From Paenibacillus_Z sp042653205 (GTDB taxonomy: Bacteria; Bacillota; Bacilli; Paenibacillales; Paenibacillaceae), in contig NZ_JBHSHY010000005.1 in assembly GCF_042653205.1 (NCBI RefSeq), positions 129,586-193,585 of the forward strand: a stretch of DNA of 64,000 bases, written 5' to 3'. This document shows, piece after piece, positions 30,096 to 37,795 of this stretch. Made by a program: the position numbers and the translations under genes. The notes below the pieces were generated by a model. The model ran no database searches and was not told the origin of the DNA. It worked only from the letters and a program-made list of their open reading frames with translations. Positions within the stretch are counted from its first letter, which is position 1. Every line of letters starts with the position of its first letter.

Positions 30096-32246
30096 ATGGG
30101 GAAATTGAAGAGGGGCAAACAAGGGAAGGAAACAGCTGATAACGGGTTGAACGGCAGCGTAAAGTCGCTGTATGCATCATCCGTCAACGGACTGAAGAAC
30201 GTCAAGTTTCAGAATCCGATCAAATCCGTCGGCCTGATGTTGTTCTTGATTATTTTCAGCGCGATCGTGGTATGCGTACTCGTCGTCGGGCTCTTCTCCT
30301 ATTCCACGTCGAAATCGATCATCAAGGAGAAAGTCGCGCAATCGAGCTCCGTCGCGATCGCGCAGTCGAACGGCAAGCTGGACCTGATGTTCAAAAACTA
30401 CGAGGCGCTGTCCATGCAGATCCTGCTCGACAAGAACATTCAGGATTATTTGACGCAGTATAAGGGGACGACGGACGACTACGATAAATTCGATCTGATG
30501 AAAAAACTGAGCGATACCGTCCAATCGTACATTCTCGGCAATCAGTCGATCATCGGCGCGGCGATCGTTCCGATCTCCGGCGATTCGTCCACCGTCACGA
30601 TGGGCGGCACGAGCATGACGACGGCGGACGCGCAGAAGTCCGAATGGTTGAAGAGCATTACCGACGGCGCGGGCCGCTTGGTGTGGCTGCCAACCAAAGT
30701 GAAGGGATACGGCTCCTCCGCGGCGACCGACCCGACGTTCGCGATGGGCCGCGTCATGAAGAATACGATCAGCAACGAAGGCAGCTTCGTGCTGCTGATC
30801 GAGATCCGTCTGAAGGAAGTTGGAGACCAGTTGAAAGACCTGAAACTCGGCAACGGCAGTGAAGTGCTGATCCAAGACGGTAATGGCAAGGTCATCTACA
30901 GTGCCAATAACGCGCAGCTCGAACAGGCCTCCCCGGTCACGTTGCCGTCCGAAGGCAAACAGGCGGAAGGAGGGTCGAAGACGACGACCGATTCCGACGG
31001 CGATCAGGTGCTGGCCATGTACAACGAGTTCGAGAGCACGGGCTGGGAGCTCGTCGGCACGGTACCGGTATCCGAGCTGTTCAAGGACGCGAAGCAGATC
31101 CGCAATGCGACGTATATCATCGCGGGCATCGCCGCGCTGCTCGCCATAGGGATCGGGCTCCTCGTCATTCGAATCGTCGCGATGCCGCTCGTTAGTTTGC
31201 GCAATTTGATGAACGAAGGCGAGCGCGGCAACCTGACTGTACGCTCCACGATCAGCAAGAAGGACGAAATCGGTCAGCTGGCGCAAAGCTTTAATCAAAT
31301 GATGACGCAGATTACGGTGCTGGTAAACCAGACCAACCAGTCGGCGCAGGACGTCTTGGCGACGGCGGGGGAGCTGTCCGACGCATCCAAGAAAACCGCG
31401 ATCTCCGCCAAGGAGATTGCCGTCGCGACGGAAGAAATCGCGAACGGGGCGACGAGCCTCGCCGTCGAAGCGGAGAAGGGCAGCGACTTGACGAGCGAGA
31501 TCGGCGGACAGATGGCGAAGGTTACGGAAGCGAACCAAGAGATGGGCGAGGCCGCGGCCGAAGTCGAGAAGGCGAGCCGTCAAGGCACCGCATATATGAA
31601 CACGCTGATCGAAAAAACCGGCATGACGGAAGAAATGACGCGCTCCATGGTGGAGAAGGTCGACCGCTTGAAGGAATCGACGCGTTCGATCCGCAAAATC
31701 TTGGACGTCTTGAACAACATGACGAAGCAGACGAATATTTTGTCCTTGAACGCGACCATCGAAGCGGCTCGCGCGGGAACCGCCGGTAAAGGCTTCATGG
31801 TCGTCGCGGACGAAATCCGCAAGCTGGCTGACCAGTCCCGTCAATCGATCGACGTCGTCGGTCAGATCACGGAGACGATCCAGCGGGAGATCGACGAGAC
31901 GGTCAGCGTGCTTTCGGACGCGTATCCTATCTTCCAGGAGCAAATCCAAGCGGTCAAGGAGGCGAACCAAATCTTCCTGACTGTTCAAGGTCAGATGGGC
32001 GATTTCGTCGGCAGGCTCGGCACTGTGACGGATGCCATCGGCATGCTCGAAAGCTCGCAGGTCGTGCTGTCCGAGGCGATGAGCAATGTCAGCGCCGTGG
32101 CCGAAGAGTCTTCGGCGACCTCCGAAGAAGTCGCTTCGCTCAGCAGCGAGCAGACGAACATCAGCGAAGGGCTTGTCCGGCTGTCCGAACAGTTGGAAAC
32201 CGTCTCGACCGGCTTGAAAGAAACGTTGAGCCGCTTCCGGACGTAA
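30096..32246 (+). CDS. Methyl-accepting chemotaxis protein
   Basis: 716 residues. A basic N-terminal cytoplasmic tail of about 45 residues is followed by transmembrane helix 1 (SVGLMLFLIIFSAIVVCVLV, near 45-68). Next come a large extracellular double-Cache-like sensor domain (about 70-340), transmembrane helix 2 (TYIIAGIAALLAIGIGLLVI near 343), a HAMP domain (about 365-420) and the cytoplasmic signalling domain. The hairpin tip motif LDVLNNMTKQTNILSLNATI near 537, followed by EAARAGTAGKGFMVVADEIR, binds CheW/CheA. It is Bacillus-like (McpA/TlpA-type) with an unknown ligand. The ribosome site is weak (GGCGGTG). No che genes are nearby. Confidence 0.93.
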   Translation: MGKLKRGKQGKETADNGLNGSVKSLYASSVNGLKNVKFQNPIKSVGLMLFLIIFSAIVVCVLVVGLFSYSTSKSIIKEKVAQSSSVAIAQSNGKLDLMFKNYEALSMQILLDKNIQDYLTQYKGTTDDYDKFDLMKKLSDTVQSYILGNQSIIGAAIVPISGDSSTVTMGGTSMTTADAQKSEWLKSITDGAGRLVWLPTKVKGYGSSAATDPTFAMGRVMKNTISNEGSFVLLIEIRLKEVGDQLKDLKLGNGSEVLIQDGNGKVIYSANNAQLEQASPVTLPSEGKQAEGGSKTTTDSDGDQVLAMYNEFESTGWELVGTVPVSELFKDAKQIRNATYIIAGIAALLAIGIGLLVIRIVAMPLVSLRNLMNEGERGNLTVRSTISKKDEIGQLAQSFNQMMTQITVLVNQTNQSAQDVLATAGELSDASKKTAISAKEIAVATEEIANGATSLAVEAEKGSDLTSEIGGQMAKVTEANQEMGEAAAEVEKASRQGTAYMNTLIEKTGMTEEMTRSMVEKVDRLKESTRSIRKILDVLNNMTKQTNILSLNATIEAARAGTAGKGFMVVADEIRKLADQSRQSIDVVGQITETIQREIDETVSVLSDAYPIFQEQIQAVKEANQIFLTVQGQMGDFVGRLGTVTDAIGMLESSQVVLSEAMSNVSAVAEESSATSEEVASLSSEQTNISEGLVRLSEQLETVSTGLKETLSRFRT

Positions 32247-32267
32247 GGCTCGGCGAGAAGCAATTCC

Positions 32268-32300
32268 GGTCCGGCACCGATACGAGGTGCCGGGCCTATT
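32268..32300 (+). terminator. Probable terminator after the chemoreceptor gene
   Basis: GGTCCGGCACC, loop GATACGA, GGTGCCGGGCC, followed by TATTTTGT: a very strong stem with an interrupted T-run. Confidence 0.6.
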
Positions 32301-32337
32301 TTGTATCTGTGGCAAGGAGCGGGCGGCGCAAAGAACG

Positions 32338-32370
32338 ACAAAAAGGCGGGCATTGGCTGCCCGCCTTTAA
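32338..32370 (-). terminator. Terminator of the merR-yugP transcript
   Basis: On the minus strand, AAAGGCGGGCA, loop GCCAA, TGCCCGCCTTT runs into a T-run (A-run at 32338-32344 on the plus strand). Confidence 0.85.
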
Positions 32371-32386
32371 TGCATGCTCGCGATCA

Positions 32387-33067
32387 TTATTCGCGTTCTT
32401 GATTGAAAATCATGATGTACTTGATCAGCTCGAGGAGCGAGATCAACGCCGCGGCTACGTATGTCAGCGCCGCCGCATTCAAGACTTTCCCCACGCCGCG
32501 TTCTTCTTCGTTGGTGATGAAGCCTTCGGCGACCATGATGTCGCGCGCCCGGTTGCTGGCGTTGAATTCGACCGGCAGCGTGACGAGCTGGAAGGCAACC
32601 GCGCAGGAGAAGAAGACGATGCCAAGCCCGATCAGCCCCGTCGCGTGGAACAGGAAGCCCGCGATAAGAAGCAGGGGCGCGAAGCCGGAAGCGAAATTGA
32701 CGACCGGAAAGATGCGGTGACGCAGCGCCAGCATCGGGTAATGTACTTTGTGCTGGATTGCGTGCCCGACCTCGTGGCAAGCCACGGAGACGGCCGAAAT
32801 CGAGTTTTCGTAGTACACGTGCTCCGATAAGCGCACAACGCGGTGAATCGGGTCGTAGTGGTCGGAGAGCGTGCCCGGAACCGGCTCGACCGGGATGTCA
32901 TGGAGGCCGTTCCGGTCCAGCATCATCCGAGCGGCTTGATAGCCCGTCAGCCCGCTGGTCGTAGGCACTTCCGCCCACCGGTTAAACGTGCCGCGTACGC
33001 GAAATTGCGCCCAAACCGACAAAATGAAGGCGATGATGATCAGAAAGTCCATGGGATGAAAAAACAT
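32387..33067 (-). CDS. yugP: Membrane zinc metallopeptidase, YugP-like
   Basis: 226 residues. N-terminal hydrophobic anchor (MDFLIIIAFILSVWAQ), zinc-protease motif HEVGHAIQH near residue 97 (HExxH), and two to three transmembrane segments in the C-terminal half (FASGFAPLLLIAGFLF; GIVFFSCAVAFQLVTLPVEF), with NASNRARDIMVAEG near 170. This is the neutral zinc metallopeptidase_2 family, with B. subtilis YugP as homolog; substrates are unknown. It is 28 bp downstream of a MerR-family gene on the same strand and is presumably controlled by it. Confidence 0.9.
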   Translation of the reverse strand: MFFHPMDFLIIIAFILSVWAQFRVRGTFNRWAEVPTTSGLTGYQAARMMLDRNGLHDIPVEPVPGTLSDHYDPIHRVVRLSEHVYYENSISAVSVACHEVGHAIQHKVHYPMLALRHRIFPVVNFASGFAPLLLIAGFLFHATGLIGLGIVFFSCAVAFQLVTLPVEFNASNRARDIMVAEGFITNEEERGVGKVLNAAALTYVAAALISLLELIKYIMIFNQERE

Positions 33068-33095
33068 GACTGATTCCCTCCGTTTTCATGAAATG

Positions 33096-33536
33096 CTACA
33101 TGAATCCGCCTTTGTTCAGCAGCAGCATCAACGCCTCGACGCAAGCGGCCGTCTGGGGAATAAGCCGTTTGAATACCTGTTTCGCCTGTCCCGGCTTCAA
33201 TTGGCTGATGACGGGTTCGATCGCCATGACCTCGCGCTGCAGCTGCCCCAGATGAATCTCCAGCTCGATCAGCTGGCCGGAGACTTCCTCTTTTGAGGAT
33301 AGTTTGCCCCAACCGGACAGACTTGCCTTGATTTCATCCAGCGAATATTTGTCTTTCTTCATCTCTACGATACGTTTCAATCGCGCTAAGGTTTCATCGC
33401 TGTACAACCGATAATTTTTGGCCGAGCGGCGTTCCGGCTCGATCAGTCCCGAGGAGGTATAAAAGTCGATCGTGCGCGGGCTGACGCCAGCAAGTTTGGC
33501 TAATTCGCCGATCCGGTACAACACGGGTTCGGTCAT
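33096..33536 (-). CDS. MerR-family transcriptional regulator
   Basis: 146 residues from the ATG at 33536 (MTEPVLYRIGELAKLAGVS) with AGAGGTGA upstream; a 25-residue upstream extension lacks a ribosome site. N-terminal MerR winged helix (YRIGELAKLAGVSPRTIDFY, about 7-26), then a long coiled-coil dimerisation helix (LARLKRIVEMKKDKYSLDEI and onward), and a helical C-terminus with one Cys near the end (QTAACVEALMLLL). There is no recognisable metal-site loop of the MerR/CueR kind, so the effector is unknown. A near-perfect palindrome upstream of its -10 box suggests autoregulation. The yugP protease gene follows. Confidence 0.85.
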   Translation of the reverse strand: MTEPVLYRIGELAKLAGVSPRTIDFYTSSGLIEPERRSAKNYRLYSDETLARLKRIVEMKKDKYSLDEIKASLSGWGKLSSKEEVSGQLIELEIHLGQLQREVMAIEPVISQLKPGQAKQVFKRLIPQTAACVEALMLLLNKGGFM

Positions 33537-33552
33537 CGAAATCACCTCTTTC

Positions 33553-33558
33553 ATTATA
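33553..33558 (-). promoter_or_regulatory. -10 element of the merR-yugP transcript
   Basis: TATAAT on the minus strand, 17 bp before the merR start. No good -35 is present at 17-19 bp, as expected for a MerR-type activated or distorted promoter. Confidence 0.5.
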
Positions 33559-33570
33559 AGACGGGTATGT

Positions 33571-33586
33571 ACATAAGATCCTATGT
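33571..33586. promoter_or_regulatory. Candidate MerR-family operator
   Basis: ACATAAGATCCTATGT, a 16-bp palindrome with one mismatched pair, lying 12 bp upstream of the merR -10 box, where MerR-family regulators bind between -35 and -10. Confidence 0.55.
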
Positions 33587-33793
33587 CACTATGATACAAA
33601 TCCTGAACCATACAGTCAAACGTAATGCTTTGACAATTGTTGTTTGAAAGAAAGCTGACATGGGAAACATTGGCTGCGAAAAAGAGGGGGCGAGCAGGGT
33701 CAATTTGCTAGATGGCGCTTGGAACCAACTGTAAAAAAGGCGAAGGATGGGAAGGGGAATAGACCGTTTTATCGGGCAAACCGTGAAAAAACT

Positions 33794-33826
33794 TAACATT
33801 CGTCCTTTAGTCGGACTTGAATGTTA
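33794..33826. repeat. Inverted repeat between merR and amtB promoters
   Basis: TAACATTC-GTCC, loop TTTAGTC, GGAC-TT-GAATGTTA, followed by an A/T-rich run. It lies about 30 bp upstream of the amtB -35. It could be an upstream regulator site or a terminator-like hairpin. Apart from this and the listed promoter elements I see nothing in 33600-33856. Confidence 0.45.
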
Positions 33827-33856
33827 GATATTTTTCGTAGAAATCAAAATACCATA

Positions 33857-33885
33857 TTGTCAAATCAGGCACTTCTGACTATAAT
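33857..33885 (+). promoter_or_regulatory. Sigma-A promoter of amtB
   Basis: TTGTCA (33857-33862), 17-bp spacer, perfect TATAAT (33880-33885). Confidence 0.8.
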
Positions 33886-33906
33886 GGCATTAAGTCTTTC
33901 CTATCA

Positions 33907-33923
33907 TGTCATGAAACATTACA
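33907..33923 (+). promoter_or_regulatory. GlnR/TnrA-type operator in the amtB leader
   Basis: TGTCA-TGAAACA-TTACA is an exact match to the TGTNA-N7-TNACA consensus of GlnR/TnrA. It lies about 15-31 bases downstream of the predicted transcription start, a position that fits repression (roadblock) by GlnR in nitrogen excess. Confidence 0.75.
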
Positions 33924-33939
33924 TTAGGGAGTGGTCGTT

Positions 33940-35310
33940 GTGGTCAAAAAATTGATTGTCTCGTTAGGAGCTTTATTGCTGTTGTTCCCGGCAATGGCTT
34001 TCGCGGACGACCCGTCCGCGGCAACGCTGAACATGGGCTTGAACTCGATCTGGGTGCTCGTTGCGGCGATCCTGGTCATCCTCATGCAAGGCGGGTTCAT
34101 CCTGTTGGAATCGGGTTCGACGCGGATGAAGAACGCCGGTCACATCGCCGGCAAAACCGTCTTCACGCTGGGTCTTTGTACCTTGATCTACTGGGCGATC
34201 GGTTACGCGTTCGCCTTTGGCGCCGACAACACCGGCACCGCGATCAGCAACATCATCGGTTCGGGCGACTTTTTCTTCTCGCCGGATAAAGCAGCGGGCG
34301 ACGGCGTAGGTCTTCCTCCCGCAATCTTCTTCACCTTCCAATTGGCGTTCGCGGCCGTATCGCTGTCCATCGCATGGGGCGGCTTCGCGGAACGAGCCAA
34401 GCTTTCCGCTTACCTGGTCTTTACGGTGCTCTTCACGGCTCTGATCTATCCGGTCATCGCGCACTGGATCTGGAGCTCGGATGGCTGGCTGTTCTCCAAA
34501 GGCGCGCAAGACTACGCAGGTTCGACGGTCGTTCACTTGACGGGTGCCATCGCGGCGTTCGCGGCCACGGTGCTCTTGAAACCGCGGATCGGCCGCTTCA
34601 ACAAAGACGGTTCCGCCAACGAAATTCTCGGTCATAACCAAGTGTTCGGAGCCTTGTCGGTTCTTATTCTGTGGGTTGGCTGGTTCGGCTTCAACGCGGG
34701 CAGCGCGCTCGGCGTAGGCGACGGCTTCTTCGGCTACGTGGCGTTCAATACCCAGCTGGGCGCGGCAGGCGGCGCGGTAGCGGCGCTGCTCATCTCCTGG
34801 CTCATGAACGGCAAAGCTGATATCACGACTACGCTGAACGGCGCTCTTGCCGGTCTCGTCGCTATCACCGCGACTTGCGCGTTCGTCGAGCCATGGGCGG
34901 CAGTCGTCATCGGTTTGCTTGCAGGCGTGCTCGTCTACTTCAGCGCTAAATTCTTCGAAAAGATCAAAGTCGACGATCCAATCTTCGCGCTCTCCGTACA
35001 CGGCGCGGCCGGCATCTGGGGAACGCTCGCAAACGGCATCTTCGCGACCGACGAGCTGGCCAAGAAGCTGGGCGTCGGCCAAGGCGGCATCATCGATACG
35101 GGCAACTGGCACCAGCTGTGGGTACAACTCGAATCCGTCGTCGTCTGCGGCGCTTACGTTCTGATCGCTTCCTTCCTGCTGCTAGGCATCATGAAAGTGG
35201 TTATGGGCCTGCGCGTTACGGAAGAGCAAGAGATCATCGGTCTCGACCTGTCCGAGCACGGCACGTTCGGCTATCCGGAACAAATGAAAAAAGCACAGCA
35301 AACAATGTAA
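33940..35310 (+). CDS. amtB: Ammonium transporter, Amt family
   Basis: 456 residues from the GTG at 33940, with TAGGGAG upstream. A cleavable signal peptide (residues 1-22, ending AMAFA before DD) precedes 11 membrane helices. Amt signatures: GGFILLESGSTRMKN near residue 52, and the conduction-pore region HLTGAIAAFAATVLLKPRIG near 193, with the second pore His in SVHGAAGIWGTLANGIF near 352. It conducts NH4+/NH3 for nitrogen scavenging. No glnK/PII gene follows; instead a DUF294 nucleotidyltransferase and a DnaQ-like exonuclease gene lie downstream. A perfect GlnR/TnrA-type site in the leader implies nitrogen control. Confidence 0.96.
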   Translation: MVKKLIVSLGALLLLFPAMAFADDPSAATLNMGLNSIWVLVAAILVILMQGGFILLESGSTRMKNAGHIAGKTVFTLGLCTLIYWAIGYAFAFGADNTGTAISNIIGSGDFFFSPDKAAGDGVGLPPAIFFTFQLAFAAVSLSIAWGGFAERAKLSAYLVFTVLFTALIYPVIAHWIWSSDGWLFSKGAQDYAGSTVVHLTGAIAAFAATVLLKPRIGRFNKDGSANEILGHNQVFGALSVLILWVGWFGFNAGSALGVGDGFFGYVAFNTQLGAAGGAVAALLISWLMNGKADITTTLNGALAGLVAITATCAFVEPWAAVVIGLLAGVLVYFSAKFFEKIKVDDPIFALSVHGAAGIWGTLANGIFATDELAKKLGVGQGGIIDTGNWHQLWVQLESVVVCGAYVLIASFLLLGIMKVVMGLRVTEEQEIIGLDLSEHGTFGYPEQMKKAQQTM

Positions 35311-35326
35311 AATAGAAGTATCGCAT

Positions 35327-35360
35327 GTTCGCCCCGCCGACGACAGCCGGCGGGGCGAAC
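35327..35360 (+). repeat. 13-bp hairpin between amtB and the DUF294 gene
   Basis: GTTCGCCCCGCCG pairs perfectly with CGGCGGGGCGAAC and has no T-run. It is likely an mRNA stability or partial-termination element that lowers downstream expression relative to amtB. Confidence 0.6.
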
Positions 35361-35397
35361 GTTATCCGGATATTCAGAACATTGAGGTGAACGCAGC

Positions 35398-36468
35398 ATG
35401 AGCGACCCGGTCCGTGCGACGCTGCTCGCGCGCATCGAGGCGGCGAACGATGCGGCGGCGCTGCGCAGCTTGCGGGATCACATCCACGCGCACATGGAGA
35501 AGCTGCCATCTGCACAGCCGATTGAGCTTTTCAATACGGAGCTGAACGAGGTTCACGACGCCTTCATTCGGCGTGCGGTCGTCCTCTCCGAAGCGCGGAT
35601 GGCACAGATGGGACACGGTCCACCGCCCGTGCCTTACGCATATCTGCTGTTCGGCAGCGGGGGCAGAGAGGAACAAACGTTAACAAGTGATCAGGACAGC
35701 GGGCTTGTCTACGAGGATCCGGCGGACCCTTCACAGCGGGAGGCCGTGGCGGATTATTTCGGCGAATTCGCCCGCGCCGTCGTCGTGCTGCTGCAGGAGC
35801 TGGGCTATCCGCGGTGCGAAGGTGAAGTGGTCAGTGCCAATCCGCAGTGGTGTCAGTCCTTGTCGACTTGGAAGACCAAGCTGGACCTCTGGTTCGGGGA
35901 ACCAGATTGGGAGCGGGTGCGCTACCTGCTCATCGTCGCCGATTGCCGGCTCGTCGCTGGCGCGGCGCCGCCTTGGGAGGCGTTGAAGGACTATTTTTTC
36001 GCGAACAAGACACTTCGTCCGGACATCGTCGAGCGCATGCTGAACAATACGATGCGGCATAAAGTGCTCGTCGGCGTATTCGGGCAGCTGTTTAAGGAAC
36101 ATTACGGGGAAGATGCGGGGAGTCTGGACTTGAAGTACGGCGCCTATATTCCGATGGTGAACGCCGTTCGGCTGCTCGCGATCCAAGCGGACGTGCGGGA
36201 CACGTCGACGCTGGCCCGAATCGGCGAGCTGACGCGCGCCGGCGTGTTCTCGGCCGCGGACGGCGGCGCGTACGCCGAGGCGTTCCGCTTGTTTCTACGC
36301 TTGCGTCTCATGACGACGTCCAAGCTCGAAGGCGGCTTCTATACGAATAACGGTAAACTGTCCGGAGCGCGTCTGACCAAAAAGCTCATCGAAGAACTGA
36401 AGACGGGGCTTCGCGCGGTCAAGAAGCTGCAGAAGTACGTGCGGAGACGGGCGTCCGGCAGGTTCTGA
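35398..36468 (+). CDS. DUF294 putative nucleotidyltransferase (GlnD-like N-terminal type)
   Basis: 356 residues with ribosome site GAGGTGAA. An N-terminal helical region (about 1-75) is followed by a nucleotidyltransferase domain, LLFGSGGREEQTLTSDQDSGLVYED near residue 82 (Gly-Ser/Arg and paired Asp metal ligands intact). A DUF294_C helical domain fills about 200-350 (MRHKVLVGVFGQLFKE; LTKKLIEELKTGLRAVKKLQ). The GxGGRxEQTLxSDQD motif places it in the DUF294 group related to the uridylyltransferase half of GlnD. Family members often carry CBS domains at the N-terminus; this one has none. It lies between amtB and an exonuclease gene. The target is unknown. Confidence 0.82.
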   Translation: MSDPVRATLLARIEAANDAAALRSLRDHIHAHMEKLPSAQPIELFNTELNEVHDAFIRRAVVLSEARMAQMGHGPPPVPYAYLLFGSGGREEQTLTSDQDSGLVYEDPADPSQREAVADYFGEFARAVVVLLQELGYPRCEGEVVSANPQWCQSLSTWKTKLDLWFGEPDWERVRYLLIVADCRLVAGAAPPWEALKDYFFANKTLRPDIVERMLNNTMRHKVLVGVFGQLFKEHYGEDAGSLDLKYGAYIPMVNAVRLLAIQADVRDTSTLARIGELTRAGVFSAADGGAYAEAFRLFLRLRLMTTSKLEGGFYTNNGKLSGARLTKKLIEELKTGLRAVKKLQKYVRRRASGRF

Positions 36469-36488
36469 GCATTCCGGAGGGGAGTAGC

Positions 36489-37223
36489 ATGAAGGAGCAA
36501 AAAGGCGTAGGCCGGATGTGGCACCTGTACAAGATGGGCGGCCTCACGCCGGCGCTGGCTTCTATGATGGGCGCGCAGAACGCGCAGCAGATGGCGTTCA
36601 TCCGCTCCATGTCCAAGGAGCAGCGGAAGGATTCCGTCATGGATCAGCCGCTCGATGAAATGGAGGTCGTGGTGTTTGATCTGGAGACGACCGGATTTTA
36701 CCCGACGAACGGGGATGAAATCATTTCATTCGGAGCGGTGCTGCTGCGAGGCGAGCGGATCGTAGAGGAGCAGTCGTTTTACAGCTTGGTCAACCCGAAG
36801 CGGAGAGTGCCGAAGCATATTACGGAATTGACCGGGATCACGAACGAAATGGTGTCAGACGCCCCCGATCTCATGCAGGTGCTGCACGACTTCATGGAAT
36901 TCGTCGGCAAACGGCTGCTGATCGCGCACGCGAGCGGCCACGACAAGCAGTTTTTGAACAGCGCGCTCTGGCGCACGTCGAAGGTGAATCTGACGCACCG
37001 CGTGCTCGACACGATCATGGTAGCGAAATGGCTGGAGCCCGAGCTTACCGGGTACGGCCTGGACGATTTGCTCGAACGCAACGGCATCGAGATCACGCAG
37101 CGGCATCACGCGCTCGAGGATTCCCGCATGACGGCCAAGCTGTGGCTGCATTATTTGCGCCGGATGCTGGACCGGAACGTAGTGACGCTAGGGGACTTAT
37201 ACGCATATCTGAGCAAGCATTAA
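36489..37223 (+). CDS. DnaQ-like 3'-5' exonuclease
   Basis: 244 residues with ribosome site GGAGGGGAG. An N-terminal extension of about 58 residues (MWHLYKMGGLTPALASMMGA) precedes a DEDDh exonuclease domain: ExoI VVFDLETTGFYPTNGDEIIS near 60, ExoII HASGHDKQFLNSALWR near 148, ExoIII HHALEDSRMTAKLWLHY near 203. All four acidic residues and the His are present. This domain pairs with DUF294 proteins beside transporters in other bacteria (recalled, not checked). Its 3' end overlaps the convergent JAMM gene by 27 bp. Confidence 0.85.
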   Translation: MKEQKGVGRMWHLYKMGGLTPALASMMGAQNAQQMAFIRSMSKEQRKDSVMDQPLDEMEVVVFDLETTGFYPTNGDEIISFGAVLLRGERIVEEQSFYSLVNPKRRVPKHITELTGITNEMVSDAPDLMQVLHDFMEFVGKRLLIAHASGHDKQFLNSALWRTSKVNLTHRVLDTIMVAKWLEPELTGYGLDDLLERNGIEITQRHHALEDSRMTAKLWLHYLRRMLDRNVVTLGDLYAYLSKH

Positions 37224-37694
37224 AGGTAAAAACGATTCGCCGCGCACCCAGTATGGCTGGATGACGAGGGTCCGATTGGGGGCGTCCGGCGACAGAATCC
37301 AATAAGACGTCCCGCTCCCGTTATCGGCGGTGCCGAACGGGAAGCCGTCACGGTCGGCCCTGCTGGGCACGGGCGGCGAACCGGGATGGGAATGAAAGAA
37401 ACCGACAAGCGATTGTCGGTTTTTTTGCATGTCGTAAATCGCGCGGACCCAGTCATGCGGATCGAACGCGAATTGCGTCTCCGGCCGCGCGGCCGCGTTC
37501 TTGACGAGCAGGACGCCGGTGACGCGCAGAACGTCCGCCGGACGTGCGCTTACACGTGCGCCATTCCCGGCGATGCGAAGCCGTTGACCGGTCAGGACGC
37601 CGCAAGTCTCAAAGGGCAGCGCGTCCATCGTCAGCGTTAGCAGGGCCTGATAGGCTTCCGCAGTCAGTTCCGCCTTCATCGGCATGTCGTCCAT
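37197..37694 (-). CDS. JAMM/MPN+ metallopeptidase (M67 family)
   Basis: 165 residues; AAGGGAAGG lies upstream of the ATG at 37694. The JAMM zinc site is complete: Glu in LPFETCGVLTG near residue 29, and FFHSHPGSPPVPSRADRD near 99, giving H-x-H-x10-D. Bacterial stand-alone JAMM proteins often remove C-terminal extensions from ThiS/MoaD-type sulfur carriers or act on ubiquitin-like tags; no such partner is adjacent. Its last codons overlap the end of the convergent exonuclease gene, so no terminator separates them. Confidence 0.85.
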   Translation of the reverse strand: MDDMPMKAELTAEAYQALLTLTMDALPFETCGVLTGQRLRIAGNGARVSARPADVLRVTGVLLVKNAAARPETQFAFDPHDWVRAIYDMQKNRQSLVGFFHSHPGSPPVPSRADRDGFPFGTADNGSGTSYWILSPDAPNRTLVIQPYWVRGESFLPLMLAQICV

Positions 37695-37795
37695 GTCGGT
37701 CCTTCCCTTCTTGCATCTCGACTGCTGGCGCAGCGCGTGCCTTCAGTATAGCGCAGAACGAGGGCGTGAACCACCGGGGCGCGCTGCAAGCGCGG

